The notes under the pieces are model-generated. The model did not search any database. It was not told the origin of the DNA and saw nothing but the letters and a program-made list of their open reading frames with translations. A stretch of DNA of 64,000 nt from CAXBCP01 sp038120765 (GTDB taxonomy: Bacteria > Pseudomonadota > Alphaproteobacteria > MPNO01 > UBA830). The translations under genes were made by a program, and so were the position numbers. Each line of letters begins with the position of its first letter. Within the stretch, counting starts at the first letter, position 1. The stretch lies in NCBI GenBank assembly GCA_038120765.1, contig JAYOMI010000002.1, forward strand, positions 1 through 64,000, written 5' to 3'. Below are positions 25,406-34,619 of the stretch, piece by piece.

Positions 25406-26578
25406 CTACTCGCGTTCATCGACCGCCAGCGGCCCTTCTTCAAGACTGTCTTCAAAGACGATTTCATCCGCCGAAATCAGGGTCTGGCTTTTGAACCGCC
25501 GGGCAATTTCTTCGTTTATATGGTCACCACCTGCCCCTTCGACCGCCAACGCCAGACGGTCGCCACCGCCCGCCTTCGCCGACACCGTCAGGCGATAGCC
25601 GCCGGTCAGGCCATCCAGGCCCAGCAGCACGGCGCGCACTTCAGACGGATAGATCTTTACGCCTTTGACCTTGACCATGTTATCGGTGCGGCCGAACACA
25701 ACACGCGGCAGATTGACCGTGCGGCCATGCACCGGATCGGTAGATTGGCGAACCGTAAGATCGCCGGTGCGATAGCGGACCAGCGGCTGCGCCTCTTTTT
25801 TCAGATGCGTCAGCACCAGCTCGCCGCGTTCGCCGTCGGCGACAGGCTCCCCGGTCGCCGGGTCGATCACCTCGGCATACACCAGTTCGTCAAACACATG
25901 CACGCCCGTGCCGCCGGGGAAGGTGCGCGCCACGGGCAGGAATTCTGACAGCGAGAAGGAATCCACGAGAATGGTGTCGGGCATGGCCGCCTTCACCGCG
26001 CCATAGAGCGTGGGGTTTCCGGTAAACGCCTCGCCGCCCGCGAAGAATACCCGGGGCGGTTTCAGGCCGGCCTCGATCAGCTTCAGCGAGAAGGACGGAT
26101 TGCCTGCCAGCACCGTCACATTGTGTTTCACGCAGACATCGACCGTCCGCTCCGCCTCGCCCGGTCCGAGCGGAATACAGGCTACCCCGTGGGCTTCCAT
26201 CTGGGACTGGTAAAACAGCCCGGCGACGAACATGTGATAGCCGAACGTGACCGCACAGATATCCCCCGGTCCGACGCCGCAGGCATCCAGATGGGTGCGG
26301 GCAGCAGCGATCATGTTGGCCATGTCCCCCGCCGTCTGCATGGCGGGGACGAGCGCCGCGCCCATCGGGCTCAGATTCATGCGCACGGGGTTCGTGCCGC
26401 CGAACGCGCCGTAGCCCGGTTTTTCCATCTCGGCGACCAGGTCTCCGTGCCCCATTAGCGGCACGCTGGCGGCGAAATCCGCCGCATCCGATACACGGGC
26501 CGGAAGCCGGCCCGTGTAAAACGGATGCGCAGCCAGCCTGTCCAACTGCCCGTTCAGGGCATCAGCAGGAAAGACCAT
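25406..26578 (-). CDS. Phenylacetate-CoA ligase-like adenylate-forming enzyme
   Basis: 390 residues. It has the AMP-binding features of the PaaK branch: AGGEAFTGNP, VRYRTGDLTV and the C-terminal GRTDNMVKVKGVKIYPSEV. The protein should activate a carboxylic acid as its CoA thioester. Its start shares one base with the stop of the upstream ThDP enzyme (TGATG). It probably supplies the acyl-CoA that the downstream hydratase and dehydrogenase handle; the acid is unknown. Confidence 0.87.
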   Translation of the reverse strand: MVFPADALNGQLDRLAAHPFYTGRLPARVSDAADFAASVPLMGHGDLVAEMEKPGYGAFGGTNPVRMNLSPMGAALVPAMQTAGDMANMIAAARTHLDACGVGPGDICAVTFGYHMFVAGLFYQSQMEAHGVACIPLGPGEAERTVDVCVKHNVTVLAGNPSFSLKLIEAGLKPPRVFFAGGEAFTGNPTLYGAVKAAMPDTILVDSFSLSEFLPVARTFPGGTGVHVFDELVYAEVIDPATGEPVADGERGELVLTHLKKEAQPLVRYRTGDLTVRQSTDPVHGRTVNLPRVVFGRTDNMVKVKGVKIYPSEVRAVLLGLDGLTGGYRLTVSAKAGGGDRLALAVEGAGGDHINEEIARRFKSQTLISADEIVFEDSLEEGPLAVDERE

Positions 26579-28465
26579 CAGCGAACGGCGTCGGCTTTGG
26601 CAGCCTCGTCGTCATAGGTCGTGTGCACGTTGATGACCGCCTGGCGCTTGTCGACCTCGACCGCCTTGATGCCGCGCTCGAGCGCCGCCTGCAGATCATT
26701 GGGATCTTTCACTTCCTCGCCATAGCCGTCGGAGGCCTGGACGATCTTGTGATATTCCGGCGCAGGATCGAGATAGGTCAACGGCGCCTGATTGGAGCTG
26801 GACGCAGCCCCGTCCGGATACAGGCCAAGGGTCGCCTTGCGGACGGATCCCCACATCTTGTTGTTCATGATGACCGTGAGCGTCGGCAAATCATACGCGG
26901 CTGACACGAAATGCATCGGGGTCGGGTTGCCGAACATATAGGCACCGTCACCAACCACACAGAACACCCGCTTGTCCTTCTGCCCCAACTTTACGCCGAG
27001 CGAGGCGCCCAGTCCCCAGCCGAGCCCGCCGGACGGGCTTGTGCCAAAGAAGCTGCCGGGTTCGCGAAGCGCGATATTCCCGAGCGCGAGCTGGGATTCG
27101 GACACCAGAATGTCGTCATCCTGTTTCACCTGGTTCAGGCAGTGCGCGACCCAGGCGTTGTCCATCGCGGCGGTGCCCGACGCGATTTTCTCGATCCGCG
27201 CCTGATTGGCGGCAGCCTGGTCGCCCTTGATGCCGGCGATTTTCGACCGCCGGGCATCGATGCGCCCCTGTGCCGCTTTCTCGCGGCCGGCCATGGCTTC
27301 TTCCAGCATCGGGATCGCCGTGCCGGAACTGCCGCGGATACCGAGATCGCACTGGNNNNNNNNNNCGCCGGCAGAGCCAGTCGCGCCGATTGCGCAACAG
27401 TCCGGCGAGCCCCCGGCCGCGGCGCCCTCGACACCAGCCGTCCCGGACTGGGAGGCCGCACTGTCGCCGGAGGCGCGCGAGCATCTGGAGCGCTTGCGCG
27501 GGGAGTCCGAAGAGGCCAAGCGGATCCGCACCGAGATGGATGACCTTGGCATCCGGGTTCAGCTTGTGCAGGGACGGTATCCACGGCACGTCGCAATCGA
27601 TGACCAGGATCGCATCCGCATCGGGCAGGTAGGCGCCGGGCTCGTATCCCATATGCATGGGATGATCCGACGAGATGTTCACGTAGCGCGGACGATACGT
27701 GATGACCGGCAGGGCGAAGCGTTCGGCGAGGGATTCCAGCGCCGGCACGGCGGCGCGGTTCTGACCCATGCTCGCCGTGATGATCATCGGGTTTTGGGCA
27801 TTGGCGAGAATTTCCGCGGCCTCGTCGATCGCATTCGCATCGGCGGAAGCGGCCCGCGCAGGCTGGCGGCGCGTCGGCGACTGGTAGGTAAAGTCGCCGG
27901 GCTTTTCGGCCAGCACCTCACGCGGCAATGAAAGATATACGGGACCGCGGGGCTCGGTCATGGCGACGGTCACGGCACGGTCGACGATGGTTTCGACCTG
28001 CTTCGCATTGCGCAGCTCGTAATCCCATTTGACCATTTCGCGCATCACGCCGCCCTGGTCGAACATTTCCTGTCCCCAGTGGATATACAGAGAACGCGAT
28101 CCGTCGAAGCCTTCCTCGGTCAGCGGCGTGCGGCCGGATGTCATCAGCACCGGTACGTTCTCGCGCGCGGCATTCATGACGCCGCAGATTGCGTTGGCGG
28201 TGCCGACATTCACGTGCACCATCACGGAGGCAAGCCGGCCGGTCGCGACGTAGTAGCCATGCGCCATCGCGACGGCGAGGTTTTCATGGGGCACGGTCAT
28301 CGGCGTTGGGGCGCTGCCCTCGCCGGTCAGCGATTTGGACAATCCTTCGATGATCGACGGAAAATCCGTTCCGGCATTGCCGAACAGATAATCGACGTCT
28401 CGGTCCTTGAGCAGTGTGAGATAGGCTTCTGCGGCGCTATCTACCTTGATTGTCTTGGCTGGCAT
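26578..28465 (-). CDS. Acetolactate synthase-like ThDP-dependent enzyme (damaged by misassembly)
   Basis: The N-terminal part (28465 to about 27530) has the ThDP-activating Glu in PHENLAVAMA, and the C-terminal part (27355 to 26578) has the ThDP motif GDGAYMFGNPTP...NN. Together they account for about 570 residues, a full benzoylformate decarboxylase/acetolactate synthase-like protein lacking only about ten residues between HLGADPL and CDLGIRGS. Between them lie 10 N and about 155 bp that do not fit the enzyme in any minus-strand frame. First gene of the seven-gene operon; probably a 2-oxoacid decarboxylase or ligase, substrate unknown. Confidence 0.82.
27356..27365. other. Assembly gap (10 N)
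   Basis: Lies inside the ThDP enzyme gene next to about 155 bp that appear foreign to it. Confidence 0.7.
27366..27525 (+). other. Probable chimeric contig end inside the ThDP enzyme gene
   Basis: Read on the plus strand this stretch encodes a proline/alanine-rich linker followed by an acidic helical segment (VPDWEAALSPEAREHLERL...), with good high-GC codon usage and no stop. Read on the minus strand it does not resemble any ThDP enzyme. It most likely comes from the end of an unrelated gene joined here by the assembler. The right-hand junction is not exact, between about 27515 and 27560. Confidence 0.6.
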
Positions 28466-28640
28466 GGCTGTCCCTCATCCATTTTATTTATGCCTTTTCG
28501 ATAGCACGGACCCGAACGCATAGCTACCGCCGGATACACGGACCTTTCCGGGGACGGAATCGCCCGCATTAAAGGAGCCTGATTAACGATACAGGCAATG
28601 CCGCGCCGGACACGAAACGTGCTAATAGGTTGCCGCAATC

Positions 28641-29780
28641 ATGGCAGTCCGGTTTTCCTTTTATTATGCGGCGATCTTTTTGGCGGTCGGTATTCATATG
28701 CCGTTCTGGCCGGCATGGCTGAAATATCGCGGCCTCGACCCGGCGGAGATCAGCCTGATCCTGTCGGTGGGCGTCTGGATCCGCGCTTTCGCCAACCCGC
28801 TGATCGCGCACTTCGCCGACCGGTCCGGCGCCCATAAGAAAATCATCGTGATCTCGGCGGGCGGCGGCGTGATCACCTATGCCCTGTTCGGCATTGCGGA
28901 CGGGTTCTGGGCGCTGTTCATCGTCAACCTGCTGGCAAGCGCGATGTTCATGGTCCTGATTCCGCTGGGCGAGAACCTCGCGTCGCGCGCCTCGGTCGAG
29001 CACGGGTTCGATTACGGGCGCGTCAGGTTATGGGGCTCGATCACGTTCATTCTCGCCGCCTATATCGGCGGCTGGGTGGTGGAGCGGTCCGGCGACGAGG
29101 CGATCCTCTGGATGATCGTCGCCGCGATGATTGCCGCCTTTGCCGCCGGTTTCGGCCTGCCCGAACGCCCCGCGCGCGACCGTCCGGTCGTGCGCTTTCC
29201 CGCGTTCGTACTGCTGAGACAGAAATCCTTTCTCGTGTTTATCGCCGCGGTCAGCCTGCTTCAGTCCAGCCATGCTGTGCTCTACGTGTTCGGCACGATC
29301 CACTGGCGCGACGCGGGCCTACCCGACCAGGTTATCGGCGCGCTTTGGGCGGAGGGCGTGATCGCCGAGATAATCCTGTTTGCGTTTTCCGGCGCGGTCC
29401 TTGCCCGCGTCAGCCCGATACGGCTGATGTATATCGCGGCCATTGGCGGCCTGATCCGCTGGATAATCCTGGCAAACACGACCGATATCGGCATGCTGTT
29501 CGCGACCCAATGGCTGCACGGGCTGACCTTCGGCGCGGCGCACCTGGCCGCCATTCACTACATGCTGCGCACCGTGCCCGAACACATGTCGGCATCCGCG
29601 CAGAGCCTCTATTCGGGCTTTGCCGTCGGCCTGGTCATGGGCCTGACCATGCTGGTCGCAGGCGGATTATATGAAAGCATGGCGGGGGGCGCGTTTTACG
29701 CGATGATCGCGTTATCCGCCGCCGGCGGGGCGGCCGCGATCTGGCTCGCCCGCATCAGCGCCCGCGACCGGGTCGCCTGA
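28641..29780 (+). CDS. MFS transporter, HcaT-like (PPP family)
   Basis: 379 residues with about twelve hydrophobic segments. The N-terminal FYYAAIFLAVGIHMPFWPAW and the LIAHFADRSGAHKK loop fit the MFS_1_like group that includes the phenylpropionate permease HcaT. Its substrate is unknown. It is transcribed divergently from the ThDP/CoA-ligase operon across 175 bp, so it may import the compound that operon degrades; this is inference. Confidence 0.88.
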   Translation: MAVRFSFYYAAIFLAVGIHMPFWPAWLKYRGLDPAEISLILSVGVWIRAFANPLIAHFADRSGAHKKIIVISAGGGVITYALFGIADGFWALFIVNLLASAMFMVLIPLGENLASRASVEHGFDYGRVRLWGSITFILAAYIGGWVVERSGDEAILWMIVAAMIAAFAAGFGLPERPARDRPVVRFPAFVLLRQKSFLVFIAAVSLLQSSHAVLYVFGTIHWRDAGLPDQVIGALWAEGVIAEIILFAFSGAVLARVSPIRLMYIAAIGGLIRWIILANTTDIGMLFATQWLHGLTFGAAHLAAIHYMLRTVPEHMSASAQSLYSGFAVGLVMGLTMLVAGGLYESMAGGAFYAMIALSAAGGAAAIWLARISARDRVA

Positions 29781-29785
29781 GCCGC

Positions 29786-29974
29786 CTAGTGGTGCTGCTC
29801 TTCGTGGTCCAACGTCGTGCGGATCAACATAAAGACGAAGAGCACGGCGAACACGAAAATCGCCAGACCGCCGTAATAACCGAGGCCCATGCCGGCCCGG
29901 GCGGCGACGAATAGACCGCCGATCCCCATGACAATGGTCGCGAATCCGAGAATCCAGTTCGAAAAATTGTTCAT
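29786..29974 (-). CDS. Small two-helix membrane protein
   Basis: 62 residues from the ATG at 29974 (a TTG at 29992 would add six). Two hydrophobic segments (about 8-27 and 35-53) end in a short His/Glu tail DHEEQHH. No family recognised. It converges on the MFS gene with a 5-bp gap. Confidence 0.55.
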   Translation of the reverse strand: MNNFSNWILGFATIVMGIGGLFVAARAGMGLGYYGGLAIFVFAVLFVFMLIRTTLDHEEQHH

Positions 29975-30055
29975 AGCCTGTTCCGCCGTCAATCCATTGG
30001 TCTGTCTGGTCGTCTGCCGGGATAGATAAACGCTCCCGGGTGTCTTCGCAACGCG

Positions 30056-31528
30056 CTATTCCGCCGCATTCGCGGGCGGGCCGGTACTGGCGCCGTTCGT
30101 CTGCGACGTGCGGCCGAGACGGGCGCGTTCCCGTTTCTCTTCCACCGGCAGGCGCAGCAGGAATGTCGTCCCGTCCTCGCCGCTCTGCACCAGCTCCGCG
30201 TCTCCGCCGTGACCCCGCATGAGATCCCGCGCAATCGCAAGGCCGAGACCGGTACCGCCGACCCGGGTTGAGCTCTGAAAAGGCTCGAACAGGTGCGCAC
30301 GGACCCTTTCCGGCAGACCGGGGCCGTTATCGGCAACCTCGATAGACGTCATCTCGGCATCGGCCTGAGCAGTCACCGCAACCTTTGTGGCGCCTGCCTG
30401 GAAGGCATTAAGCACCAAATTCGATAACACCCGGTAAAGCTGGTCTCGGTCGGCAAAAATGGACAAGTGCCGGGGCACCGAGTTCTCGATCATGCCGCTC
30501 TGGTTGTCGCGCGCGGAAATCTCCGTCGCGATATCGCTGACCAGCCCGGAAAGATCGAAATGCGTCAATTCCGGCGCGGGAGAGCCCTCATTGGCGAAAC
30601 TGAGGGTCCGGCTGCACAGCGCCACGGCGCGGTCGATCGCGCCCAACAGGGTGGGGGCGATCCGTTTTACATTCGGGTCCGCGCTGTCCGACACGTGATC
30701 GGAGACAAGCTGCGCCGTCGCCAGGATATTGCGCAGGTCGTGATTGATCTTGGTGACCGCGGTCCCGAGTGCTGCGAGACGGTTGCGCTGTTTGAGCGCA
30801 TCGCGCAGGCCGCGTTGCATTTGCGCCAGTTCGCGCTGGGCACGGCCGATCTCGTCGCGCCGGCGGCCGGGCCGGATCAGCATGCGCGCATCATCCGGGT
30901 CGCGGCGGAATTTTTCCATGCTGTCCGTAAGACTCATCATCGGGCGGACGAACATCCATTGCAGGCTGAAAAACACCAGCGTCGCGGTCATCAGGGAGAT
31001 CACGATGGAAAGCAGCAGAATGCGGCCGGAATAATCCAGCATCATCTCGCGCATGATCCATTCATTGATGACGGTTTCGACCACCACGTTGGGGTCCCTT
31101 GGCGACGGCCCGACGATTCGGATCATTCGCCGCTCCGTGCTCCACATGACCGACAACGCCTCGCCGATTAGCGGAAAGAATTCCGTGTCGCGGGTATCGT
31201 AGGTCGCATGCACCTCCGGCGGCATGTTGCGACTGAGCATCAGCGCCCTGGAGTCGGGCCGACGCAGCACGATCCCGTAGGATTTTGCACTTCTGAGCAG
31301 CTCTTCCAGTAATTCGGTGCTGACCCGGTTATTGGCCGGTGCTTCAAGTGCGAGGCTCGCCAGCTGCGCCGCCGCGATGCGCTCTTCCATATAGGTGATA
31401 CGGTACCGGCCGATCGACGGCGCATAGATAAAGACCTCGCTCAGCATCACGAAGAATACCGTGAGCAGAAGGAGCCGCGCGGACAGGCCGGTCAGCAGCA
31501 TCTTCAGGCGTTTGGGAGGTCCATCCAT
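30056..31528 (-). CDS. Membrane sensor histidine kinase
   Basis: 490 residues. Two transmembrane helices (about 13-34 and 172-196) bracket a periplasmic sensor region; a HAMP-like linker (RPMMSLTDSMEKF) follows. The phosphoacceptor region is KINHDLRNILA, and the ATPase boxes are NLVLNAFQAGA (N), VADNGPGLP (G1) and GGTGLGLAIA (G2). HDLRN in place of HELRTP is the pattern of the HWE/NtrB-like non-canonical kinases. No response regulator is adjacent, so this is an orphan kinase. A terminator separates it from the upstream Cys-rich gene. Confidence 0.92.
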   Translation of the reverse strand: MDGPPKRLKMLLTGLSARLLLLTVFFVMLSEVFIYAPSIGRYRITYMEERIAAAQLASLALEAPANNRVSTELLEELLRSAKSYGIVLRRPDSRALMLSRNMPPEVHATYDTRDTEFFPLIGEALSVMWSTERRMIRIVGPSPRDPNVVVETVINEWIMREMMLDYSGRILLLSIVISLMTATLVFFSLQWMFVRPMMSLTDSMEKFRRDPDDARMLIRPGRRRDEIGRAQRELAQMQRGLRDALKQRNRLAALGTAVTKINHDLRNILATAQLVSDHVSDSADPNVKRIAPTLLGAIDRAVALCSRTLSFANEGSPAPELTHFDLSGLVSDIATEISARDNQSGMIENSVPRHLSIFADRDQLYRVLSNLVLNAFQAGATKVAVTAQADAEMTSIEVADNGPGLPERVRAHLFEPFQSSTRVGGTGLGLAIARDLMRGHGGDAELVQSGEDGTTFLLRLPVEEKRERARLGRTSQTNGASTGPPANAAE

Positions 31529-31584
31529 GTGTCGGACTATAACGAAGCTCCCCGGCGGGCTCTACGCCCTTGATATAAAGGAAA

Positions 31585-31608
31585 ACGCCCTCCCCGAAGG
31601 GAGGGCGT
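31585..31608 (-). terminator. Intrinsic terminator after the Cys-repeat gene
   Basis: A perfect 10-bp stem (31585-31594 with 31599-31608) around a TTCG-type tetraloop; on the minus strand it is followed by TTTTCCTTT. It ends the transcript of the small Cys-rich gene. Confidence 0.85.
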
Positions 31609-31644
31609 CCGGCAACGTCGTCAAAAGCGAAGGGGAAATCGCTC

Positions 31645-31863
31645 TTACATCTTCTTTTTTGCAGCGCACGGATTCTTCGCAGCGCACGGGTTTTTCGCAG
31701 CGCACGGATTCGCGGCGGCACACGGGCTCTTGGCCTTGCACGGACCGCAGGCGGCGATCTGGACGGGTGTGTCGCTGGAAACGCCTGCGGCGGCGGCAGG
31801 AAGCGCTGCGGCGCCGGCGGCAAGAGCAACAACGCTGAGGGTCGTGATGGTTTTCTTGATCAT
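31645..31863 (-). CDS. Small secreted Cys-hexapeptide-repeat protein
   Basis: 72 residues from the ATG at 31863, with GGGAGAG eight bases upstream; the longer frame to 31956 lacks a leader at its N-terminus. A signal peptide (about 1-25) precedes QIAACGPC and then tandem hexapeptides CKAKSP, CAAANP, CAAKNP, CAAKNP and CAAKKKM. Cys 42, 48, 54, 60 and 66 are spaced exactly six residues apart, with Cys 39 before them. The layout suggests a periplasmic thiolate metal-binding or metal-buffering peptide; function is unknown. It is followed by its own terminator and lies beside a MerA-like flavoprotein. Confidence 0.8.
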   Translation of the reverse strand: MIKKTITTLSVVALAAGAAALPAAAAGVSSDTPVQIAACGPCKAKSPCAAANPCAAKNPCAAKNPCAAKKKM

Positions 31864-32026
31864 ATTATATCTCTCCCAATGAGAAGTCGGAAACCTCGGA
31901 CTGAGGAGGAATTCCGCCGTCCCCCAGATTAGATGGGGATTCCTCCTGACAGACAACGCACACTATGCTCACCGCCTCTCAACTAGTCGTGATCGCCGGG
32001 TGTTTGCGTTGCCGGGGCCGCAGACC

Positions 32027-33460
32027 TCAGGCGAACCTGAGCAGGAAGCGGACGATTTTTTTTGTCTTCTCGCTGAACAGCTTCGGCGTGTAATAGCTGC
32101 CGGCTGCGCGCTTGTTCACCTCTCCCAGCGTCGGGTAGGGAATGATCAGACCGGCAACCGCCCCGATCTTCATTTTCTTCTGGATCGGCAATATCCAGCT
32201 CTGCAGCAACTCTCCGGCATGGGGTCCGACGATCGATGCGCCGACGATCACGCCTTTGGCGGTGGTGATGATCTTCGCCATGCCGTCGGTTTCCCGCTCC
32301 GCCTGGGCGCGGTCGTTCTCCGCGAAGGCGTGCCGGAGCACCCGGATATCGCCGTGTTTTTCCCGCGCCTGGGCCTCCGTCATGCCGACATGGGCCAGTT
32401 CGGGATCGGTATAGGTGACCCAGGACAATGCCGAATAATCGACCTTCGCGGGCCAGCGGAATAGCGCATTCCGGATAACGATGCCGGCGTGATACCCGGC
32501 GAAATGGGTAAACTGGAATCCGCCCGCCACATCGCCGATGGCGAAGACCTTCCTGTTGGTCGTCCGCAGCCGGGCGTCCACGGTCACGCCGCGCTTGTCG
32601 TATTCGATTCCGGCAGCCTCCAGATCCAGTCCATCGAGATTGGGCACGCGCCCTGCGGATACCAGCAGGTCGGAGCCTTCTATCCGCTCTTCCCGGCCGT
32701 CATCCTCGATGATCACGGCAATGCCGTTATCAGCGCGCTCGACCCTGATGATCTTGATGCCCTCGCGCATGACGATGCCTTCCGACTTCATCCGGTTCTT
32801 GACTACCTCCGTCAGTTCGGGATCGTCCTTGCCCAGCACCGAGAATATCTCGAGAATCGTCACCTTGCAGCCGAGCCGCCGGTGCGCCTGGGCAAGCTCG
32901 CTGCCGATCGGGCCGCCGCCGATGACGATCAGATGATCCGGCGCCGCCTGTTTGTCGAACACCGTCTCGTTGGTCAGAAACGGGACTTCGTCAAGGCCCG
33001 GGATGGGGGGAACACCGGCGCGGGAGCCTGTCGAGATCACGATGCGCTTTGCCGCGATCACGGTATAGCCTGCCTGTACCTTGTTCGGGCCGACGAACCT
33101 GCCGCGTTCCTGAATGACACGCACGCCCATGCCTTCGAACCGTTCGACGGAGTCATGCGGGGCGATGGCACCGATCACGCTATGGACATGATCGTGCACC
33201 TTCCCGAAATCGACCGATGGCTCGCCCGAGCCGATCCCGAACCGCCCCGCGCTGCGGACGGCATGCGCCGCATGGGCGGCCGCAATCATCGCCTTGGACG
33301 GCACGCAGCCATAGTTGAGACAATCGCCGCCCATCTTGCCGCTTTCGAGCAGGACAACATCGGCCCCCATCTGGGATGCGCCGGCAGCAACGGACAAGCC
33401 GCCTGAGCCGCCGCCTATGACGCAGATGTCGGCGGTTATTTCGTTCGTCATGTCAGACAC
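32027..33460 (-). CDS. MerA-like/dihydrolipoamide dehydrogenase-like flavoprotein
   Basis: 477 residues, class I pyridine-nucleotide-disulfide oxidoreductase. FAD motif GGGSGGLSVAAG, the redox-active disulfide in GGDCLNYGCVPSKA and the NAD(P) motif VIGGGPIGSELAQ are intact. In true lipoamide dehydrogenases the C-terminal catalytic motif is HPTLSE; here it is YPTLGE, so the base His is absent and lipoamide is unlikely to be the substrate. Related proteins are often encoded next to TVP38-type proteins, as here (33493-34251). The physiological electron acceptor is unknown. Confidence 0.87.
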   Translation of the reverse strand: MSDMTNEITADICVIGGGSGGLSVAAGASQMGADVVLLESGKMGGDCLNYGCVPSKAMIAAAHAAHAVRSAGRFGIGSGEPSVDFGKVHDHVHSVIGAIAPHDSVERFEGMGVRVIQERGRFVGPNKVQAGYTVIAAKRIVISTGSRAGVPPIPGLDEVPFLTNETVFDKQAAPDHLIVIGGGPIGSELAQAHRRLGCKVTILEIFSVLGKDDPELTEVVKNRMKSEGIVMREGIKIIRVERADNGIAVIIEDDGREERIEGSDLLVSAGRVPNLDGLDLEAAGIEYDKRGVTVDARLRTTNRKVFAIGDVAGGFQFTHFAGYHAGIVIRNALFRWPAKVDYSALSWVTYTDPELAHVGMTEAQAREKHGDIRVLRHAFAENDRAQAERETDGMAKIITTAKGVIVGASIVGPHAGELLQSWILPIQKKMKIGAVAGLIIPYPTLGEVNKRAAGSYYTPKLFSEKTKKIVRFLLRFA

Positions 33461-33492
33461 CTTTGATGGAAGAGGTAATTGACCGGGTTCGT

Positions 33493-34251
33493 TCAGCCGG
33501 AGGGCAGAGCTTTCCGCGCCTTGAATTTCTTATAGACGATCGGAATGCAGGCGAGGACGGCAAGCCCGATAATAGGTGCGAGAAAACGCGGCGCAAAGAT
33601 GATGCCAAGATTCAGATCACCCCCCGCATCGAGCACGGCGCCCGCGCCGTCGCCCACCAGCGAATAGACAAACGCCCCGGGTATAATGCCGAGCAGCGTG
33701 CCGATCGTGTAGGTGCGCAGGCTGACGCCGAGAAATGCCGGTACAAGATTCACCAGCCAGAACGGAAATATCGGCACAAGCCGCAGGATGAGCAGGTAGC
33801 TCAACTCGTTGTCGCGGAAGCCTGCCTCCATGCGCTTTATCGCAGGACCCGCTTTCGCGCGGAGTAGGTCGCCAACGGCATACCTGGCGGCCAGAAAAAC
33901 ACCGACCGCGCCGACAGTTGCACCGATGACCACGTAGACCGTCCCGAGATAAGGGCCGAACATGAACCCGCCGGCGATCGTGATAAACACGGCGCCCGGA
34001 ATGGAAAACGCCACTGCAAGGGCATAAATGCCGGCGAAGACCAGCGCGGAAAGTGCGCCGTAATCGGCCACCCAGGACTGCAGCAGCTCGCGGTTCTCTT
34101 TCAGCGCATCAAGCGAGACATACTGATTGAGATCGAACACGAAGAAGGCGGTCAGACCCGCCGCCAGGATACCGAGCGGTATGATCCGGCCGGGCGAGAA
34201 AACCGATTTCTTTTTCGGCGTGCTGTCGGCGGTCTCTGTTGCTTCATCCAT
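33493..34251 (-). CDS. TVP38/TMEM64 (VTT/DedA-like) membrane protein
   Basis: 252 residues from the ATG at 34251; the frame extends to 34308, but the extra N-terminus is not typical. It has about six hydrophobic segments with the VTT-domain hallmark IAGGFMFGPYLGTVYVVIGATVG, then FRDNELSYLLILRLVPIFPFWLVN. Family members are membrane proteins with proposed lipid-transport or scramblase roles. It is encoded just upstream of the MerA-like flavoprotein (32 bp), a frequent pairing, so the two are likely one operon. Confidence 0.87.
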   Translation of the reverse strand: MDEATETADSTPKKKSVFSPGRIIPLGILAAGLTAFFVFDLNQYVSLDALKENRELLQSWVADYGALSALVFAGIYALAVAFSIPGAVFITIAGGFMFGPYLGTVYVVIGATVGAVGVFLAARYAVGDLLRAKAGPAIKRMEAGFRDNELSYLLILRLVPIFPFWLVNLVPAFLGVSLRTYTIGTLLGIIPGAFVYSLVGDGAGAVLDAGGDLNLGIIFAPRFLAPIIGLAVLACIPIVYKKFKARKALPSG

Positions 34252-34619
34252 GGGAGAGCCTTTCGGAGTTGGTCGCCTGTTGGTGCCCGCGGCATGCGCC
34301 TGTGGCACGGAGGAAAGGAGTAGCCCGGAGATCCGTGGCGGTCGCTGATGGGGGTATCATACCAAAGCCCTCTTTTTATTGACGCGCATTTGGCGCCATG
34401 TCGCAGTTTCCGGTGGCTGATAACTGGATTTTTCCGGTTCCTTTAGCTAATCAACATGCTTTCAACAAAGCGTGATACGGCTGAAAACCGCCGGTTCAGG
34501 GCGATCCCGGGGCCAAAACCGTCCAATATGGCAATCCGGTCGCTGTTTCGTTGACTTGGCCCGGGCAAAACCTTATACACCGGGCCTGTTTTTCGACCAG
34601 ATCGTAGCCGGAGCAAGCC
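34252..34619. other. Intergenic region upstream of rpmH (no gene seen)
   Basis: About 370 bp between the divergent TVP38 and rpmH genes. Apart from the rpmH promoter at 34551-34579 and a slightly AT-rich patch near 34370-34460, I see no gene or repeat. Confidence 0.5.
34551..34579 (+). promoter_or_regulatory. Sigma-70-type promoter of the rpmH-rnpA-yidD-yidC-engB operon
   Basis: TTGACT at 34551-34556, a 17-bp spacer, and TATACA at 34574-34579. This is about 40 bases upstream of the rpmH start codon and near consensus, as expected for a highly expressed ribosomal-protein operon. Confidence 0.7.

Noticed and set aside
27206..27931. A long plus-strand open frame over the ThDP enzyme region
   Set aside because: Only its central part, next to the N gap, looks like real coding sequence; the ends are antisense to the enzyme. 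Treated as a chimeric contig end, not a gene.
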